A stretch of DNA of 45,048 nt from a virus. The position numbers were made by a program, and so were the translations under genes. The DNA lies in the IMG/VR virus record IMGVR_UViG_3300043438_003308, positions 1-45,048 of that record; one strand, given 5' to 3'. This document shows positions 9,223-17,007 of the stretch, piece after piece. Every line of letters begins with the position of its first letter. The first letter of the stretch is position 1. Under the pieces are notes generated by a model, which saw only the letters and a program-made list of their open reading frames with translations, was not told the DNA's origin and did not search any database.

Positions 9223-9248
9223 ACTATTAAACTATTTTTTTATAAGGT

Positions 9249-9255
9249 TATTTAT
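9249..9255 (-). promoter_or_regulatory. Late promoter candidate ATAAATA
   Basis: CGATAAATAACC on the minus strand, 26 bases before the 681-residue tail gene and directly behind a terminator. Being placed between terminator and gene makes a promoter function likely. Confidence 0.55.
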
Positions 9256-9268
9256 CGACCTAAATAAA

Positions 9269-9296
9269 AAAAGGAAGATTGTGAGACCTTCCTTTT
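9269..9296 (-). terminator. Intrinsic terminator after the small-protein cluster
   Basis: A 9-base-pair stem AAAAGGAAG/CTTCCTTTT with a 10-base loop. On the minus strand it is followed by a run of T (TTTTTTTATTTAGG). It ends the transcript of the gene at 9320-9856. Confidence 0.75.
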
Positions 9297-9319
9297 ACTA
9301 ATATCAATAAATTTAAGAA

Positions 9320-9856
9320 TTATTCACCAATTTCTATTTCATATTTAAAATTAGATGCATCAGGTTTAGTTGGATCAAACGGGTGTTTAGTTTGAACCCC
9401 ATTGCTAATTGTTGACCATGGCGTAACTATTTCTATATTTTTTGGATAAAATGGTAAAGTACCCCATTTTGCCTGAACTCTACCATCAAACGGTCCTGCA
9501 TCTTCAATTTCAAAATCATACCGAGTTTCTTCCTGTTTAGCTTCATCCCAAATTGTATATTCGCCGGCAATATAAACAGTCCTTAGGATAAGGTCAATGT
9601 CATGAATCCCAGCATTATCAAAATAGGGCTTCATTTCATATGTAATTTTAACTGTATCAAAACTAATATCTTCAATCTCAGCAATAGTATTTGCTAATCC
9701 TAATCTACTTAATCGATCTAATTTTTCTTTATCTAAACCTGCTGGTGAAATCATAACGGTCTTGTAAAAGTCAACGTCACTATCATACCTTCTAAATTCA
9801 TGCTCTAAATAGTCCTTTCCGTAAAATGCTTCAAATAATTTTATACCAGATTTCAT
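9320..9856 (-). CDS. Hypothetical protein with FEAF N-terminus and LDRLxRLGL motif
   Basis: Not recognised. The N-terminus (MKSGIKLFEAFYGKDYLE) has the short basic-aromatic look of capsid-targeting peptides seen in neighbouring genes. Residues 45-55 read KLDRLSRLGLA, a motif shared with the proteins at 10198 and 20769. The rest (178 residues in all) is rich in beta-prone and acidic segments. It is the last gene before a terminator and lies two bases after the 101-residue gene. A packaged or virion-associated role is a guess from the N-terminus. Confidence 0.7.
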   Translation of the reverse strand: MKSGIKLFEAFYGKDYLEHEFRRYDSDVDFYKTVMISPAGLDKEKLDRLSRLGLANTIAEIEDISFDTVKITYEMKPYFDNAGIHDIDLILRTVYIAGEYTIWDEAKQEETRYDFEIEDAGPFDGRVQAKWGTLPFYPKNIEIVTPWSTISNGVQTKHPFDPTKPDASNFKYEIEIGE

Positions 9857-9858
9857 AA

Positions 9859-10164
9859 TTAATAATTTGCAAAAGTTCCAACAAATCTACTTAGGTATCT
9901 TTTACCGATTTTTTTGCTTTCTTGAAGCTTTTCAATTTTTTCAATATTATCAATATACAAACCTGGAACAACTACTAAGTTTTGTCCGTGAAACTCAACT
10001 GGATTAACTAATTCAACTTCAATTCGGTCAACATCAGGTTCATAACTATTTTGATAGATTTCAGTAATGACCGCTTCTTGGCCATCTACCATTTCAAGCA
10101 AATCATTTTGCATTTCTTCCACATCTATGTGAATCCTAATTTTGTCACCTACTGAGAGCTTCAT
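9859..10164 (-). CDS. Small SH3/KOW-like protein
   Basis: Not assigned to a family. The 101-residue protein starts KLSVGDKIRIHIDVEE and continues DGQEAVITEIYQN and DRIEVELVNP, a pattern of short beta strands with a Gly-Asp turn like small SH3 or KOW barrels. The C-terminus is basic (KKIGKRYLSRF). An ATAAATA motif lies 23 bases before the ATG. Confidence 0.65.
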   Translation of the reverse strand: MKLSVGDKIRIHIDVEEMQNDLLEMVDGQEAVITEIYQNSYEPDVDRIEVELVNPVEFHGQNLVVVPGLYIDNIEKIEKLQESKKIGKRYLSRFVGTFANY

Positions 10165-10187
10165 TGTTTTTGGTTTATATTTTTTAC

Positions 10188-10194
10188 TATTTAT
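10188..10194 (-). promoter_or_regulatory. Late promoter candidate ATAAATA
   Basis: AAATAAATAG on the minus strand, 23 bases before the gene starting at 10164, in the 33-base gap after the preceding gene. Confidence 0.45.
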
Positions 10195-10197
10195 TTT

Positions 10198-10671
10198 TTA
10201 ATTGTACATTGGATCGAGATCCGGATTTGGAATCATCTTCCACGCCTTTTCAGCTGATCCATTTCCACCTCTAGCTAATTGAACTTCTTCTGAATTTCCC
10301 TTAACCACATTAAGTGCATTAATATAGTCACCACTATCCAATAGATCTTGTACCATATCTGCATCTTCTTCTGATAATTTAGCTCTATACACAACTGGAT
10401 GGCGTTGGCCATTAAATCTGCATCTCATTTGCATCATTGCTAAATTACCGCCATACTCCTTTTTAATTGGATCGTCCTTTGACCCATGAGATGCTAACCC
10501 TAACCTATGTAGTCTATCAAGCTTATCTGCATCAGCCAAATCCGGTTCCTTCATAAATGACTCTAACCCATGGCAATCAGCTATTCCATAATACCAATTT
10601 GAACCAGCAGATACTGACTCTTCTAAGGACTCATTAAATATACTGAAAGGTTTAACGTAATTGTTTTTCAT
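10198..10671 (-). CDS. Hypothetical protein with LDRLxRLGL motif, candidate internal head protein
   Basis: The ATG at 10669-10671 is preferred; an upstream TTG would overlap the previous gene. The N-terminus MKNNYVKPFSIFNESLEE contains F-N-E followed by S, close to the T4 capsid-targeting and gp21 cleavage pattern. The motif DKLDRLHRLGLASHG is shared with the genes at 9320 and 20769. The rest of the 157 residues is not recognised; a segment MQMRCRFNGQRHPVVY and a C-terminal GGNGSAEKAWKMIPNPDLDP are visible. Confidence 0.7.
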   Translation of the reverse strand: MKNNYVKPFSIFNESLEESVSAGSNWYYGIADCHGLESFMKEPDLADADKLDRLHRLGLASHGSKDDPIKKEYGGNLAMMQMRCRFNGQRHPVVYRAKLSEEDADMVQDLLDSGDYINALNVVKGNSEEVQLARGGNGSAEKAWKMIPNPDLDPMYN

Positions 10672-10673
10672 AA

Positions 10674-11120
10674 TTATCCCCAATTTTCTTCTAATTTACT
10701 ACCACATGAACACATATGGTCTTCATTAATATCATGTGCTTCATACATTGTACCACATTCATTACATGAATAGTTATGTGAACCTTCTTCAAAGCTCGTT
10801 TTATGTTGAGCCATTTCTCCCATTAAGAAATCTGCAACTTCTTCAATATCATCTTTTGACGATGTTACATGGTCTTCTGCCCAATTATGACCATTTTTTA
10901 ATAATTGATCAACTTTCATTGGATCCATTTCCAGCATAATGTTAATTAAGCGTTGAATTGTTTTTAAATTACCAAAGAACATATAGTTCTCAACTTCATG
11001 ATTAGGAGCATGGTCCATTCCTGCAGCTTGTTGTGGAATGTCTAATATGTTAGCTTGATGAGCAACCTCTGTATCTGGCTCACTGTGCATAAAGTTTTCA
11101 AATGTTTTAACTAATTTCAT
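10674..11120 (-). CDS. Zinc-ribbon protein with capsid-targeting-like N-terminus
   Basis: The 148-residue protein begins MKLVKTFENFMHSE, similar to the F-x-x-F peptides of T4 internal proteins (MKTYQEFIAE). The C-terminus has a zinc ribbon: YSCNECGTMY followed by HMCSCGSKLEENWG (C-x-x-C and C-x-C pairs). The middle is helical (IQRLINIMLEMDPMKVDQLL) and histidine-rich. Two bases separate it from the next gene. The function is unknown; metal-binding virion protein is a fair guess. Confidence 0.7.
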   Translation of the reverse strand: MKLVKTFENFMHSEPDTEVAHQANILDIPQQAAGMDHAPNHEVENYMFFGNLKTIQRLINIMLEMDPMKVDQLLKNGHNWAEDHVTSSKDDIEEVADFLMGEMAQHKTSFEEGSHNYSCNECGTMYEAHDINEDHMCSCGSKLEENWG

Positions 11121-11122
11121 TT

Positions 11123-12688
11123 TTATAAATTATTTTGTTCTTTTATAAAATCCGCAAACCCAAGAATGGATGAAGATTTTTTTGTTTTCTTTTTATGATT
11201 GATTTTTGGTCCAAAGTTATCTCCTGAGCCTAATGTAGTTTGAGTAGGTGGTGTAATTGGCCCCATTGACCCAATTGAGCCTGGGGTTTGAATAGCTACT
11301 CCTGGCGCAGATACTTCACCGTCTTCGCTAACTTGTTTTGGCTTCTTTTGATCAACGACTGATGTGTCTAATATAAACATTCGGGTATAAGCGTCAGCTT
11401 TCATTTCACCTTCTCTACCTCCAATTGCTTTGCCGATAACCTTGCCTAAACCATTAAGGCTTTTTGCATAGATTGCATGTAAACTTTTTCCAGTTGCGGC
11501 AAACGCTCTACGTGCTTCAGTGTCTGGACTACCACCGTCACCAAAAACAAGCTCCATTAGATCTTGTGAAGCTTTTCTAAACTTCATTAATTTAGAATCA
11601 TCTGCTATTTGTTTACCAGTTACAGGTAGTGCAGTTCTTTCGTATAATGGCAATTTCTTATTAAAGTCATAGTGGATTCCTTTATACTTCTTGGTATCAA
11701 AGTCTTTACTTTTTGCCTTTTTAAGTAAGTCAGCTTGGATATTTTCAACAAGTCTACGCAAATATTCTTTAGCATCTTCTGATACATCAGGAAAACCATT
11801 AATACTAACCTTAAGAGCATTGGCTTCACGATTAATATCGTCTTCATTAGTCCACATTGTATATTGAAATTGAAATATTCTACGAATTAATGAGGCCACG
11901 TTTTTATTTACATGAACCCCTGATAATATGCTAGCTAGGGTTTCTTTACCTAAGTCTTTCTCAATTTTATTCTTATATTGAGTATTTGCTGTTTCAATTC
12001 CTGAAATAACTTCAGCTGGCATATCTTCTGACATTTGATCAGCTGCTTCTATATTTGATAAAATTTCAGTAGCTGCCTCAGTTTTGTCTTCGTCTGTTTG
12101 TGCTGCTTGATATTTTGAATATGATTCCTGAGTTTTTTTAGCAGGTACCATAACTTTTAATGAATAGATGTTAAGTAATTCCTCTTGAATCTTTTTAACC
12201 TTTTCGCTAATTTCATTACTAAAATCAGATTGGCCAGCCTCAGATTGCTTTGCATAAATTCTTTCAACTACCTGAGTTCTGGCTGCAAAGGTCATCATTT
12301 TTTGACTTATCTTCTCAACTTTTTGAACATTAATTTCAGGTTCATTAAGTGCAGCAGTTAACTCTTCACGAAAAGTTTTTAATTCAGTTTCCAAATAGGC
12401 AAAATATAGATCTAGTGCTTTTTTTACTTCTGGATCTCCAAACACTTTCATAAAGTCAGGCTCACTCAATTTAGCATCAAGGCCTTCTTCACCTAAACTA
12501 AATAGGTAATCTAATAATTGATTAATTTGAGCAGTTATATCAATCTTTTGGTCAGATCCTTGATCTTTGTTATTGGTATAATCTTTAATCTTAGCAATTA
12601 AGCCATTAATACCTGAACCTATTTGAATCAAGTCAGTTTCAAGAATTAGCTTCTCAAATATTGATAATCGTTTTACGTTTAGAAACAT
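11123..12688 (-). CDS. Large helical protein with FxxF motifs at both ends, candidate internal virion protein
   Basis: A 521-residue, mostly helical protein, not recognised. The N-terminus (VKRLSIFEKLILETD) and the C-terminus (SSILGFADFIKEQNNL) both carry F-x-x-F/L-I-x-E patterns like capsid-targeting peptides. Residues about 440-500 are Gly/Pro/Ser-rich, a flexible linker before the C-terminal peptide. Two bases separate it from the genes on either side. Its size, composition and company suggest a core or ejected protein; that is inference. Confidence 0.65.
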   Translation of the reverse strand: MFLNVKRLSIFEKLILETDLIQIGSGINGLIAKIKDYTNNKDQGSDQKIDITAQINQLLDYLFSLGEEGLDAKLSEPDFMKVFGDPEVKKALDLYFAYLETELKTFREELTAALNEPEINVQKVEKISQKMMTFAARTQVVERIYAKQSEAGQSDFSNEISEKVKKIQEELLNIYSLKVMVPAKKTQESYSKYQAAQTDEDKTEAATEILSNIEAADQMSEDMPAEVISGIETANTQYKNKIEKDLGKETLASILSGVHVNKNVASLIRRIFQFQYTMWTNEDDINREANALKVSINGFPDVSEDAKEYLRRLVENIQADLLKKAKSKDFDTKKYKGIHYDFNKKLPLYERTALPVTGKQIADDSKLMKFRKASQDLMELVFGDGGSPDTEARRAFAATGKSLHAIYAKSLNGLGKVIGKAIGGREGEMKADAYTRMFILDTSVVDQKKPKQVSEDGEVSAPGVAIQTPGSIGSMGPITPPTQTTLGSGDNFGPKINHKKKTKKSSSILGFADFIKEQNNL

Positions 12689-12689
12689 A

Positions 12690-13109
12690 TTACTTTTGTT
12701 GCAGTAAATACTGAGTTTTGTTTGTTAAGTCTAAAATTTCATCTACTAAATTATATAATTCAGAGTCTTTTTCTTTTTCAAAAATCTCGCAAAACGTTCC
12801 ACGAAGAGCTTCTTGAACTAAATTAAAAAATTCAGGTCTAGATAGGTCATAGTCATATACCATAATTGCAGCTTCGCCAAATTTAAGGTGTTGTGAACCG
12901 TATTTACCAGCAATTGCCTCTACTAGTGTATCCATTTGCTCAATGAAAGTTTCGTAAAACATTCCAAAGTGACGGTGTTCTGTATCATACCCGGTTTGCC
13001 AGTGTATAATTTTAGCTTGATCAGCTATCTGCATAAGAGATAGCATAAAATATGAAATTGTATTTTCTGATCCAGTTTGTGGTTCGGTTAAATCTTCTAG
13101 TCCAAACAT
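12690..13109 (-). CDS. Ferritin-like/Dps-like protein (DUF5856 type)
   Basis: The 139-residue, four-helix-like protein contains AKIIHWQTGYDTEHRHFGMF then YETFIEQMDTLVEAIAGKYG, which follows the pattern of Dps/ferritin-like helices (HW near the first helix, then a D/E-rich helix). Phage proteins of this kind are grouped as DUF5856. The stop codon is one base before the next gene, and its ATG overlaps the upstream stop (TAATG). Iron or DNA binding is not proven; several ligand residues (H, E, D) are present. Confidence 0.6.
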   Translation of the reverse strand: MFGLEDLTEPQTGSENTISYFMLSLMQIADQAKIIHWQTGYDTEHRHFGMFYETFIEQMDTLVEAIAGKYGSQHLKFGEAAIMVYDYDLSRPEFFNLVQEALRGTFCEIFEKEKDSELYNLVDEILDLTNKTQYLLQQK

Positions 13110-13291
13110 TACTTTTTATGATATTTTTGAGAGTTTTGCCATTTTGAAAAAGGCGTCACCCAGAAGTCACGCTCAATATTCTTTTGTAAAAAATCGTATA
13201 CATCATTACCAGTTGGATGCTGCATAACCGCATTTTTTAAAGGTTCTTTACCTTTTCGGTAGTTATCAATATTTTTAGCCGTCTTTTCCAT
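13109..13291 (-). CDS. Small basic hypothetical protein
   Basis: A 60-residue protein rich in Lys and Asn (MEKTAKNIDNYRKGKEPLKN), with VYDFLQKNIERDFWVTPFSK near the C-terminus. It overlaps the ferritin-like gene by one base and has an ATAAATA motif 5 bases before its ATG. It is the first gene of the minus-strand cluster and sits across a 99-base divergent region from the phosphoesterase gene. No family recognised. Confidence 0.65.
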   Translation of the reverse strand: MEKTAKNIDNYRKGKEPLKNAVMQHPTGNDVYDFLQKNIERDFWVTPFSKWQNSQKYHKK

Positions 13292-13296
13292 AGAGT

Positions 13297-13303
13297 TATT
13301 TAT
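13297..13303 (-). promoter_or_regulatory. Late promoter candidate ATAAATA
   Basis: CTAATAAATAACTC on the minus strand, 5 bases before the ATG at 13291, at the head of a minus-strand operon. If transcription starts a few bases downstream the mRNA would be nearly leaderless. Confidence 0.45.
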
Positions 13304-13390
13304 TAGCCGATCTAACTCAACTTCCAGAGTATCCGGCTAAAACTTTATCTGATTGTTAAATATAAGTAATTAATAAAACTGTATGTATTA

Positions 13391-14962
13391 ATGAAGTTTG
13401 AAGAATTAACACCAGAGGATATTTCAACATTGTCCGAAATCTATTGGAATAAGGACATAAGTTGGGATAATCGAATGATAGAATTGAGCCAGTTTCTTAA
13501 TAAATCCGAAAGAACTGTACAAAAGTGGTTAGCTAAACTTGGAATAACCGAAAGTTCAATACAAGAGTCTCCGCAATTAATTAAAGCTAGAGAACGTAAG
13601 TTTAATAAAAAGAAAAAGCGATTTATCATCACCTGGGCTCAAAATGATACACCAGCGCATGAAGAATTTATATCAAATCTTGAAAAGTATGCAGAGCACA
13701 TTAATGCAGACATTCATGTAATTGCTGGTCGATATAAAAACCCAACTTCTGTATTTTCTGATAAGAATTATGAAACTTGGGCTGAAAGAATCGAAACTTA
13801 TCTAGATGCAGGTCGTCATGAAGTCCATAAACACATGTGGATCATGTCTGATATTAAGATTCAGCCAACTTCAGTTGATCCAATGACTGGTTTACAAGGA
13901 ATGAGCGGTATTAATTCATGCGTGTTTGGGTCGCCTAGAGTACATCTAGAAACAATTCCAGTATTGGAAGGCAATCTTCCAAAAATGATGATGACCACTG
14001 GAGCGTGTACAGTTTCTAACTATACTGACTCAAAATCAGGTAAAAAAGGCGAATTTCATCATACGCTAGGTTTTGTTGTTATTGAAATAAAGGACGTAAA
14101 TACCTTTTTTGCCAGACAAGTAACCGCAACCGAAGATGGAAATTTTACTGACCTTTATAATAGAGTTGAATATAATGAAGACTATGAAACTAGTGAAATT
14201 AGTCGAGTAAATTCAATTGCAGTTGCTGTTTTAGGAGATTTACACTATGGCCAACACGATCCACGAGTAATTTCTAAAACCCTAGATCTATTTAAGAAAT
14301 TAAAACCAGAAAATGTTATTCTACATGACGTATTTGATGGACTCTCAATTAATCATCATGAGATAAATGATCCATTTATGCAATACCGTCGAGAATTAGA
14401 CGGTTCAAATTCTTTAAGAAAGGAAATTGATGCAATGTTAAATGGGCTTGACGATTTTAAAGAATATAATGTATCAATTGTCCGAAGTAATCATGATGAC
14501 TTTTTAGATCGTTGGTTAAAATCTACTGATTGGAGAAAAGCGTCAACCTTAAAGAATTCTTTAGAGTATATGGAATACAGCGCCCTTTTATTAAAAGGAG
14601 TTGCACCAAATGGGGTTATTCCATATCTAATTAATCAAAAATTTCCTAAATTTAAAACCCTAGGAAGAAGTGATAGTCTTGTAGTAAATGGTTGGGAATT
14701 AGCTCAGCACGGAGATGTAGGTTCAAACGGTTCTCGTGGATCTTTGCTTCAATTTCGTAAATTAAATACTAAAATTATTGTAGGTCATTACCATTCGCCT
14801 GGGCGTAGGGATGGAGCACTAGCTGTCGGGACCTCTACTAAACTAAGAGTTAACTATAATGTAGGTCCAAGTGGATGGCTCCAATCACATGTAATCATTC
14901 ACCATGACGGTAAGGCTCAACACATCAACTTCATTAAGGGCGAATTTACAACCTTAACATAG
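13391..14962 (+). CDS. Metallophosphoesterase with N-terminal HTH (T5 A1-like)
   Basis: Residues about 1-55 look like a helix-turn-helix (LSQFLNKSERTVQKWLAKLG). The C-terminal half is a calcineurin-like phosphoesterase: GDLHYGQHD (first metal motif), HDVFDG and NHHE, RSNHDDFLDRW (Asn-His), QHGDVGSNGSRG and VGHYHSPGRRDG. This motif set and length (523 residues) resemble the phage T5 A1 pre-early protein, linked to host DNA degradation and shut-off. The gene stands alone on the plus strand without an ATAAATA promoter, which fits early expression. It ends before a bidirectional terminator. Catalytic class is sure, role is inferred. Confidence 0.75.
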   Translation: MKFEELTPEDISTLSEIYWNKDISWDNRMIELSQFLNKSERTVQKWLAKLGITESSIQESPQLIKARERKFNKKKKRFIITWAQNDTPAHEEFISNLEKYAEHINADIHVIAGRYKNPTSVFSDKNYETWAERIETYLDAGRHEVHKHMWIMSDIKIQPTSVDPMTGLQGMSGINSCVFGSPRVHLETIPVLEGNLPKMMMTTGACTVSNYTDSKSGKKGEFHHTLGFVVIEIKDVNTFFARQVTATEDGNFTDLYNRVEYNEDYETSEISRVNSIAVAVLGDLHYGQHDPRVISKTLDLFKKLKPENVILHDVFDGLSINHHEINDPFMQYRRELDGSNSLRKEIDAMLNGLDDFKEYNVSIVRSNHDDFLDRWLKSTDWRKASTLKNSLEYMEYSALLLKGVAPNGVIPYLINQKFPKFKTLGRSDSLVVNGWELAQHGDVGSNGSRGSLLQFRKLNTKIIVGHYHSPGRRDGALAVGTSTKLRVNYNVGPSGWLQSHVIIHHDGKAQHINFIKGEFTTLT

Positions 14963-14985
14963 ACAATTACATAGACACTCTGTCC

Positions 14986-15034
14986 ATGCCACATAAAAAA
15001 AGCTCTAATAATTAGAGCTTTTTTTATGTGGCAT
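14986..15034. terminator. Bidirectional terminator, 49-base perfect palindrome
   Basis: A perfect inverted repeat centred on A15010. The inner stem is GCTCTAAT/ATTAGAGC, then A-tract/T-tract pairs, and the outer clamp is ATGCCACAT/ATGTGGCAT. The A7/T7 tracts give U-runs on both strands, so it can end both the plus-strand phosphoesterase transcript and the minus-strand repair operon. Confidence 0.85.
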
Positions 15035-15041
15035 AAATTGA

Positions 15042-15125
15042 TTATAATTTACCCCAGCCTTGATGAATCATACACTTAAGTCTATATGATTCAATTAGTG
15101 CTAAAAAATTAAGTAGTTTTTTCAT
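15042..15125 (-). CDS. 27-residue peptide at the end of the repair operon
   Basis: The ATG overlaps the stop of the ligase fusion gene (ATGA), and the frame ends 8 bases before the palindrome terminator. The peptide starts MKKLLNFLALIESYRLKCM and ends GWGKL. Translational coupling and clean fit between stop and terminator speak for a real gene; its shortness leaves doubt. No function can be given. Confidence 0.4.
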   Translation of the reverse strand: MKKLLNFLALIESYRLKCMIHQGWGKL

Positions 15126-17002
15126 GATTCTATTTGGATTATTGGTTCTGGTGTAGAAAATGTTACTCCTGAAACTATTTCAGTAACTGCATCAGTTATT
15201 TGCTCATTTACACTTTCATTTAGTGATTCAATTAAGTCTTTATTTAGATTATAGAATTCTGAATGGATTTGAGATGGGGATGCTTCTTTAAATGCTGCAA
15301 AATCTCTGTCCTTAATTGACTTTAAGATTGAATCGCCAACTGTTGTTACTGGTAATTCAATTAATTTAGTATCGCGTTTAATATTTAGGTTTCTAGATCT
15401 CTTTTTTGCAAGTTCTAATTGTAGTGCTAGATCTTTTATTCTACTGGGTTCAGCTGCTATACTTAGCGGTTCAAATCCTGGTTTTATTGCTTTTAGGATC
15501 GTTTCAATATTTCCATCTTTTATCATTACATGACCGGCAATATTTTGTTTATCATGTGCAGCTAATTTAGATAATGAATTGTTTAGAGTTTCTTTCTTAA
15601 ATGGAAACATTTTTCCAGATTTTCCAGGGTGTACACATACAAATAGAGTAGGTAACCCAGTTTTTTCAGTTAATAATTTTGCACTTTTAAGATGACCTTT
15701 ATGGATTGGTTGAAAATTTGATATTAATAGATTAACCTTTTTTACTTTACGTTCTTCATTTTCAGCAACATCATATGTTTCAAAATATCCGGGAGCCTTA
15801 TCATCTCCAACAAATTCGCTAAATGAAGGAAAATAATTTTCAAATAATTGATCGCCCATTGCAACTTTTGAAAGTTTGTCAATTTGATCAATTAAATTAG
15901 CTTTCATTGCATCAGTAAATAGAGTTGAATTAACTTTGATTTTCTTTTTTCTAAAAATATTAATGAATATTCTGTAAATTTCTTTGTAATTAGGATTCTT
16001 ACTAAGTATATCAATTACAGTTGGATCATTAATTAGTTCTGGATTAATATCAAATTCAGGTCTAGTTAAAAACTGAGGTATTTGAATTTCTAAATCGTTA
16101 AATTTATCTCCATATTCCTTAATGAACTCAATAAAAAGGTGATTAATTAATGAAATGAATCGCTCATCTGCAGTTTCTCCAGAAATTGTGAAACTTCTAA
16201 GATCCGACATTCGGTAGCTTTCAATAAAATTCATTAAGTCAGTAACAATAATCCAAACATAATCATCGCTTTTCTTTTGAAACTTTTCCTGCGGTAGATT
16301 CTTTGCATTATCATAAAATACTGGATCAATAATCTTTGCTAGAGTAGACGAATCTCCAATTGGGTCCTCTTCATCAAAGAATCTAAATACAATTTCACTA
16401 ATTTCCCTATCACTTAATTCAGGTTGAGCATTTTCATCAACTATTGGATTTAATACCGATAGAATATGTTTGCTAAATGATTGAGTTTTAAATTTCTCAG
16501 CAAGCATCGGTAAGTTTGTAAATATAAATTCTTGAATTTTTACCTTTTGCTCGTCATTTAATTTTCCTTGAAATATAATAGAAGGCGGGTTAACTCCAAG
16601 TACTCCAGCCCATTTATCTAATTCCTTTTTATCATGGATAAGTTTAGAAGTTTGATAATTTTCATCAAGTACTTTGATATGACTTAGGGTCAACGGTATT
16701 TCTTTGGCTGGATTATAATCCATTCCAAATACATAATTTTCAGGTATTGAGGTTACATTATTCCGAACATTTTCAAAATGTCTAATGCCCGGCTCGTAGT
16801 ACTTACTAAGAACTCGGTCGATGTAACCAATTTTGCTGTCTTTTTTAAAGAAGTTAAAGTTATTCTGTTTTGCATCTCTTTTGGCACCAAAATAGGCACC
16901 GTCATTTTTTTCATTAATGATAACGGTCTTATTAAGAAGATTTTCTAAAAATTCTTTTCCACGTTTTTCATAAACATCTCTTAAGTGTGATAGTCCTGCC
17001 AT
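15122..17002 (-). CDS. Ligase-like nucleotidyltransferase fused to HxGH adenylyltransferase
   Basis: The N-terminal part (about 1-150) has the covalent nucleotidyltransferase motif EKNDG at 31-35 (Lys32 the likely adenylated residue) within NKTVIINEKNDGAYFGAKRD, and a motif III-like ENYVFGMDYNP (88-98), as in phage RNA/DNA ligases. The C-terminal part holds SNFQPIHKGHLKSA (428-441) with the HxGH signature (HKGH 434-437) of cytidylyl/NMN-adenylyltransferases, and VGDSILKSIKDRDF near 555-568. A long helical region (about 170-415) joins them. Length is 626. The kinase and HAD phosphatase genes lie just upstream. I infer a nucleic-acid end-sealing role; the second domain may make NAD or activate another substrate. 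Confidence 0.7.
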   Translation of the reverse strand: MAGLSHLRDVYEKRGKEFLENLLNKTVIINEKNDGAYFGAKRDAKQNNFNFFKKDSKIGYIDRVLSKYYEPGIRHFENVRNNVTSIPENYVFGMDYNPAKEIPLTLSHIKVLDENYQTSKLIHDKKELDKWAGVLGVNPPSIIFQGKLNDEQKVKIQEFIFTNLPMLAEKFKTQSFSKHILSVLNPIVDENAQPELSDREISEIVFRFFDEEDPIGDSSTLAKIIDPVFYDNAKNLPQEKFQKKSDDYVWIIVTDLMNFIESYRMSDLRSFTISGETADERFISLINHLFIEFIKEYGDKFNDLEIQIPQFLTRPEFDINPELINDPTVIDILSKNPNYKEIYRIFINIFRKKKIKVNSTLFTDAMKANLIDQIDKLSKVAMGDQLFENYFPSFSEFVGDDKAPGYFETYDVAENEERKVKKVNLLISNFQPIHKGHLKSAKLLTEKTGLPTLFVCVHPGKSGKMFPFKKETLNNSLSKLAAHDKQNIAGHVMIKDGNIETILKAIKPGFEPLSIAAEPSRIKDLALQLELAKKRSRNLNIKRDTKLIELPVTTVGDSILKSIKDRDFAAFKEASPSQIHSEFYNLNKDLIESLNESVNEQITDAVTEIVSGVTFSTPEPIIQIES

Positions 17003-17007
17003 ATTGG

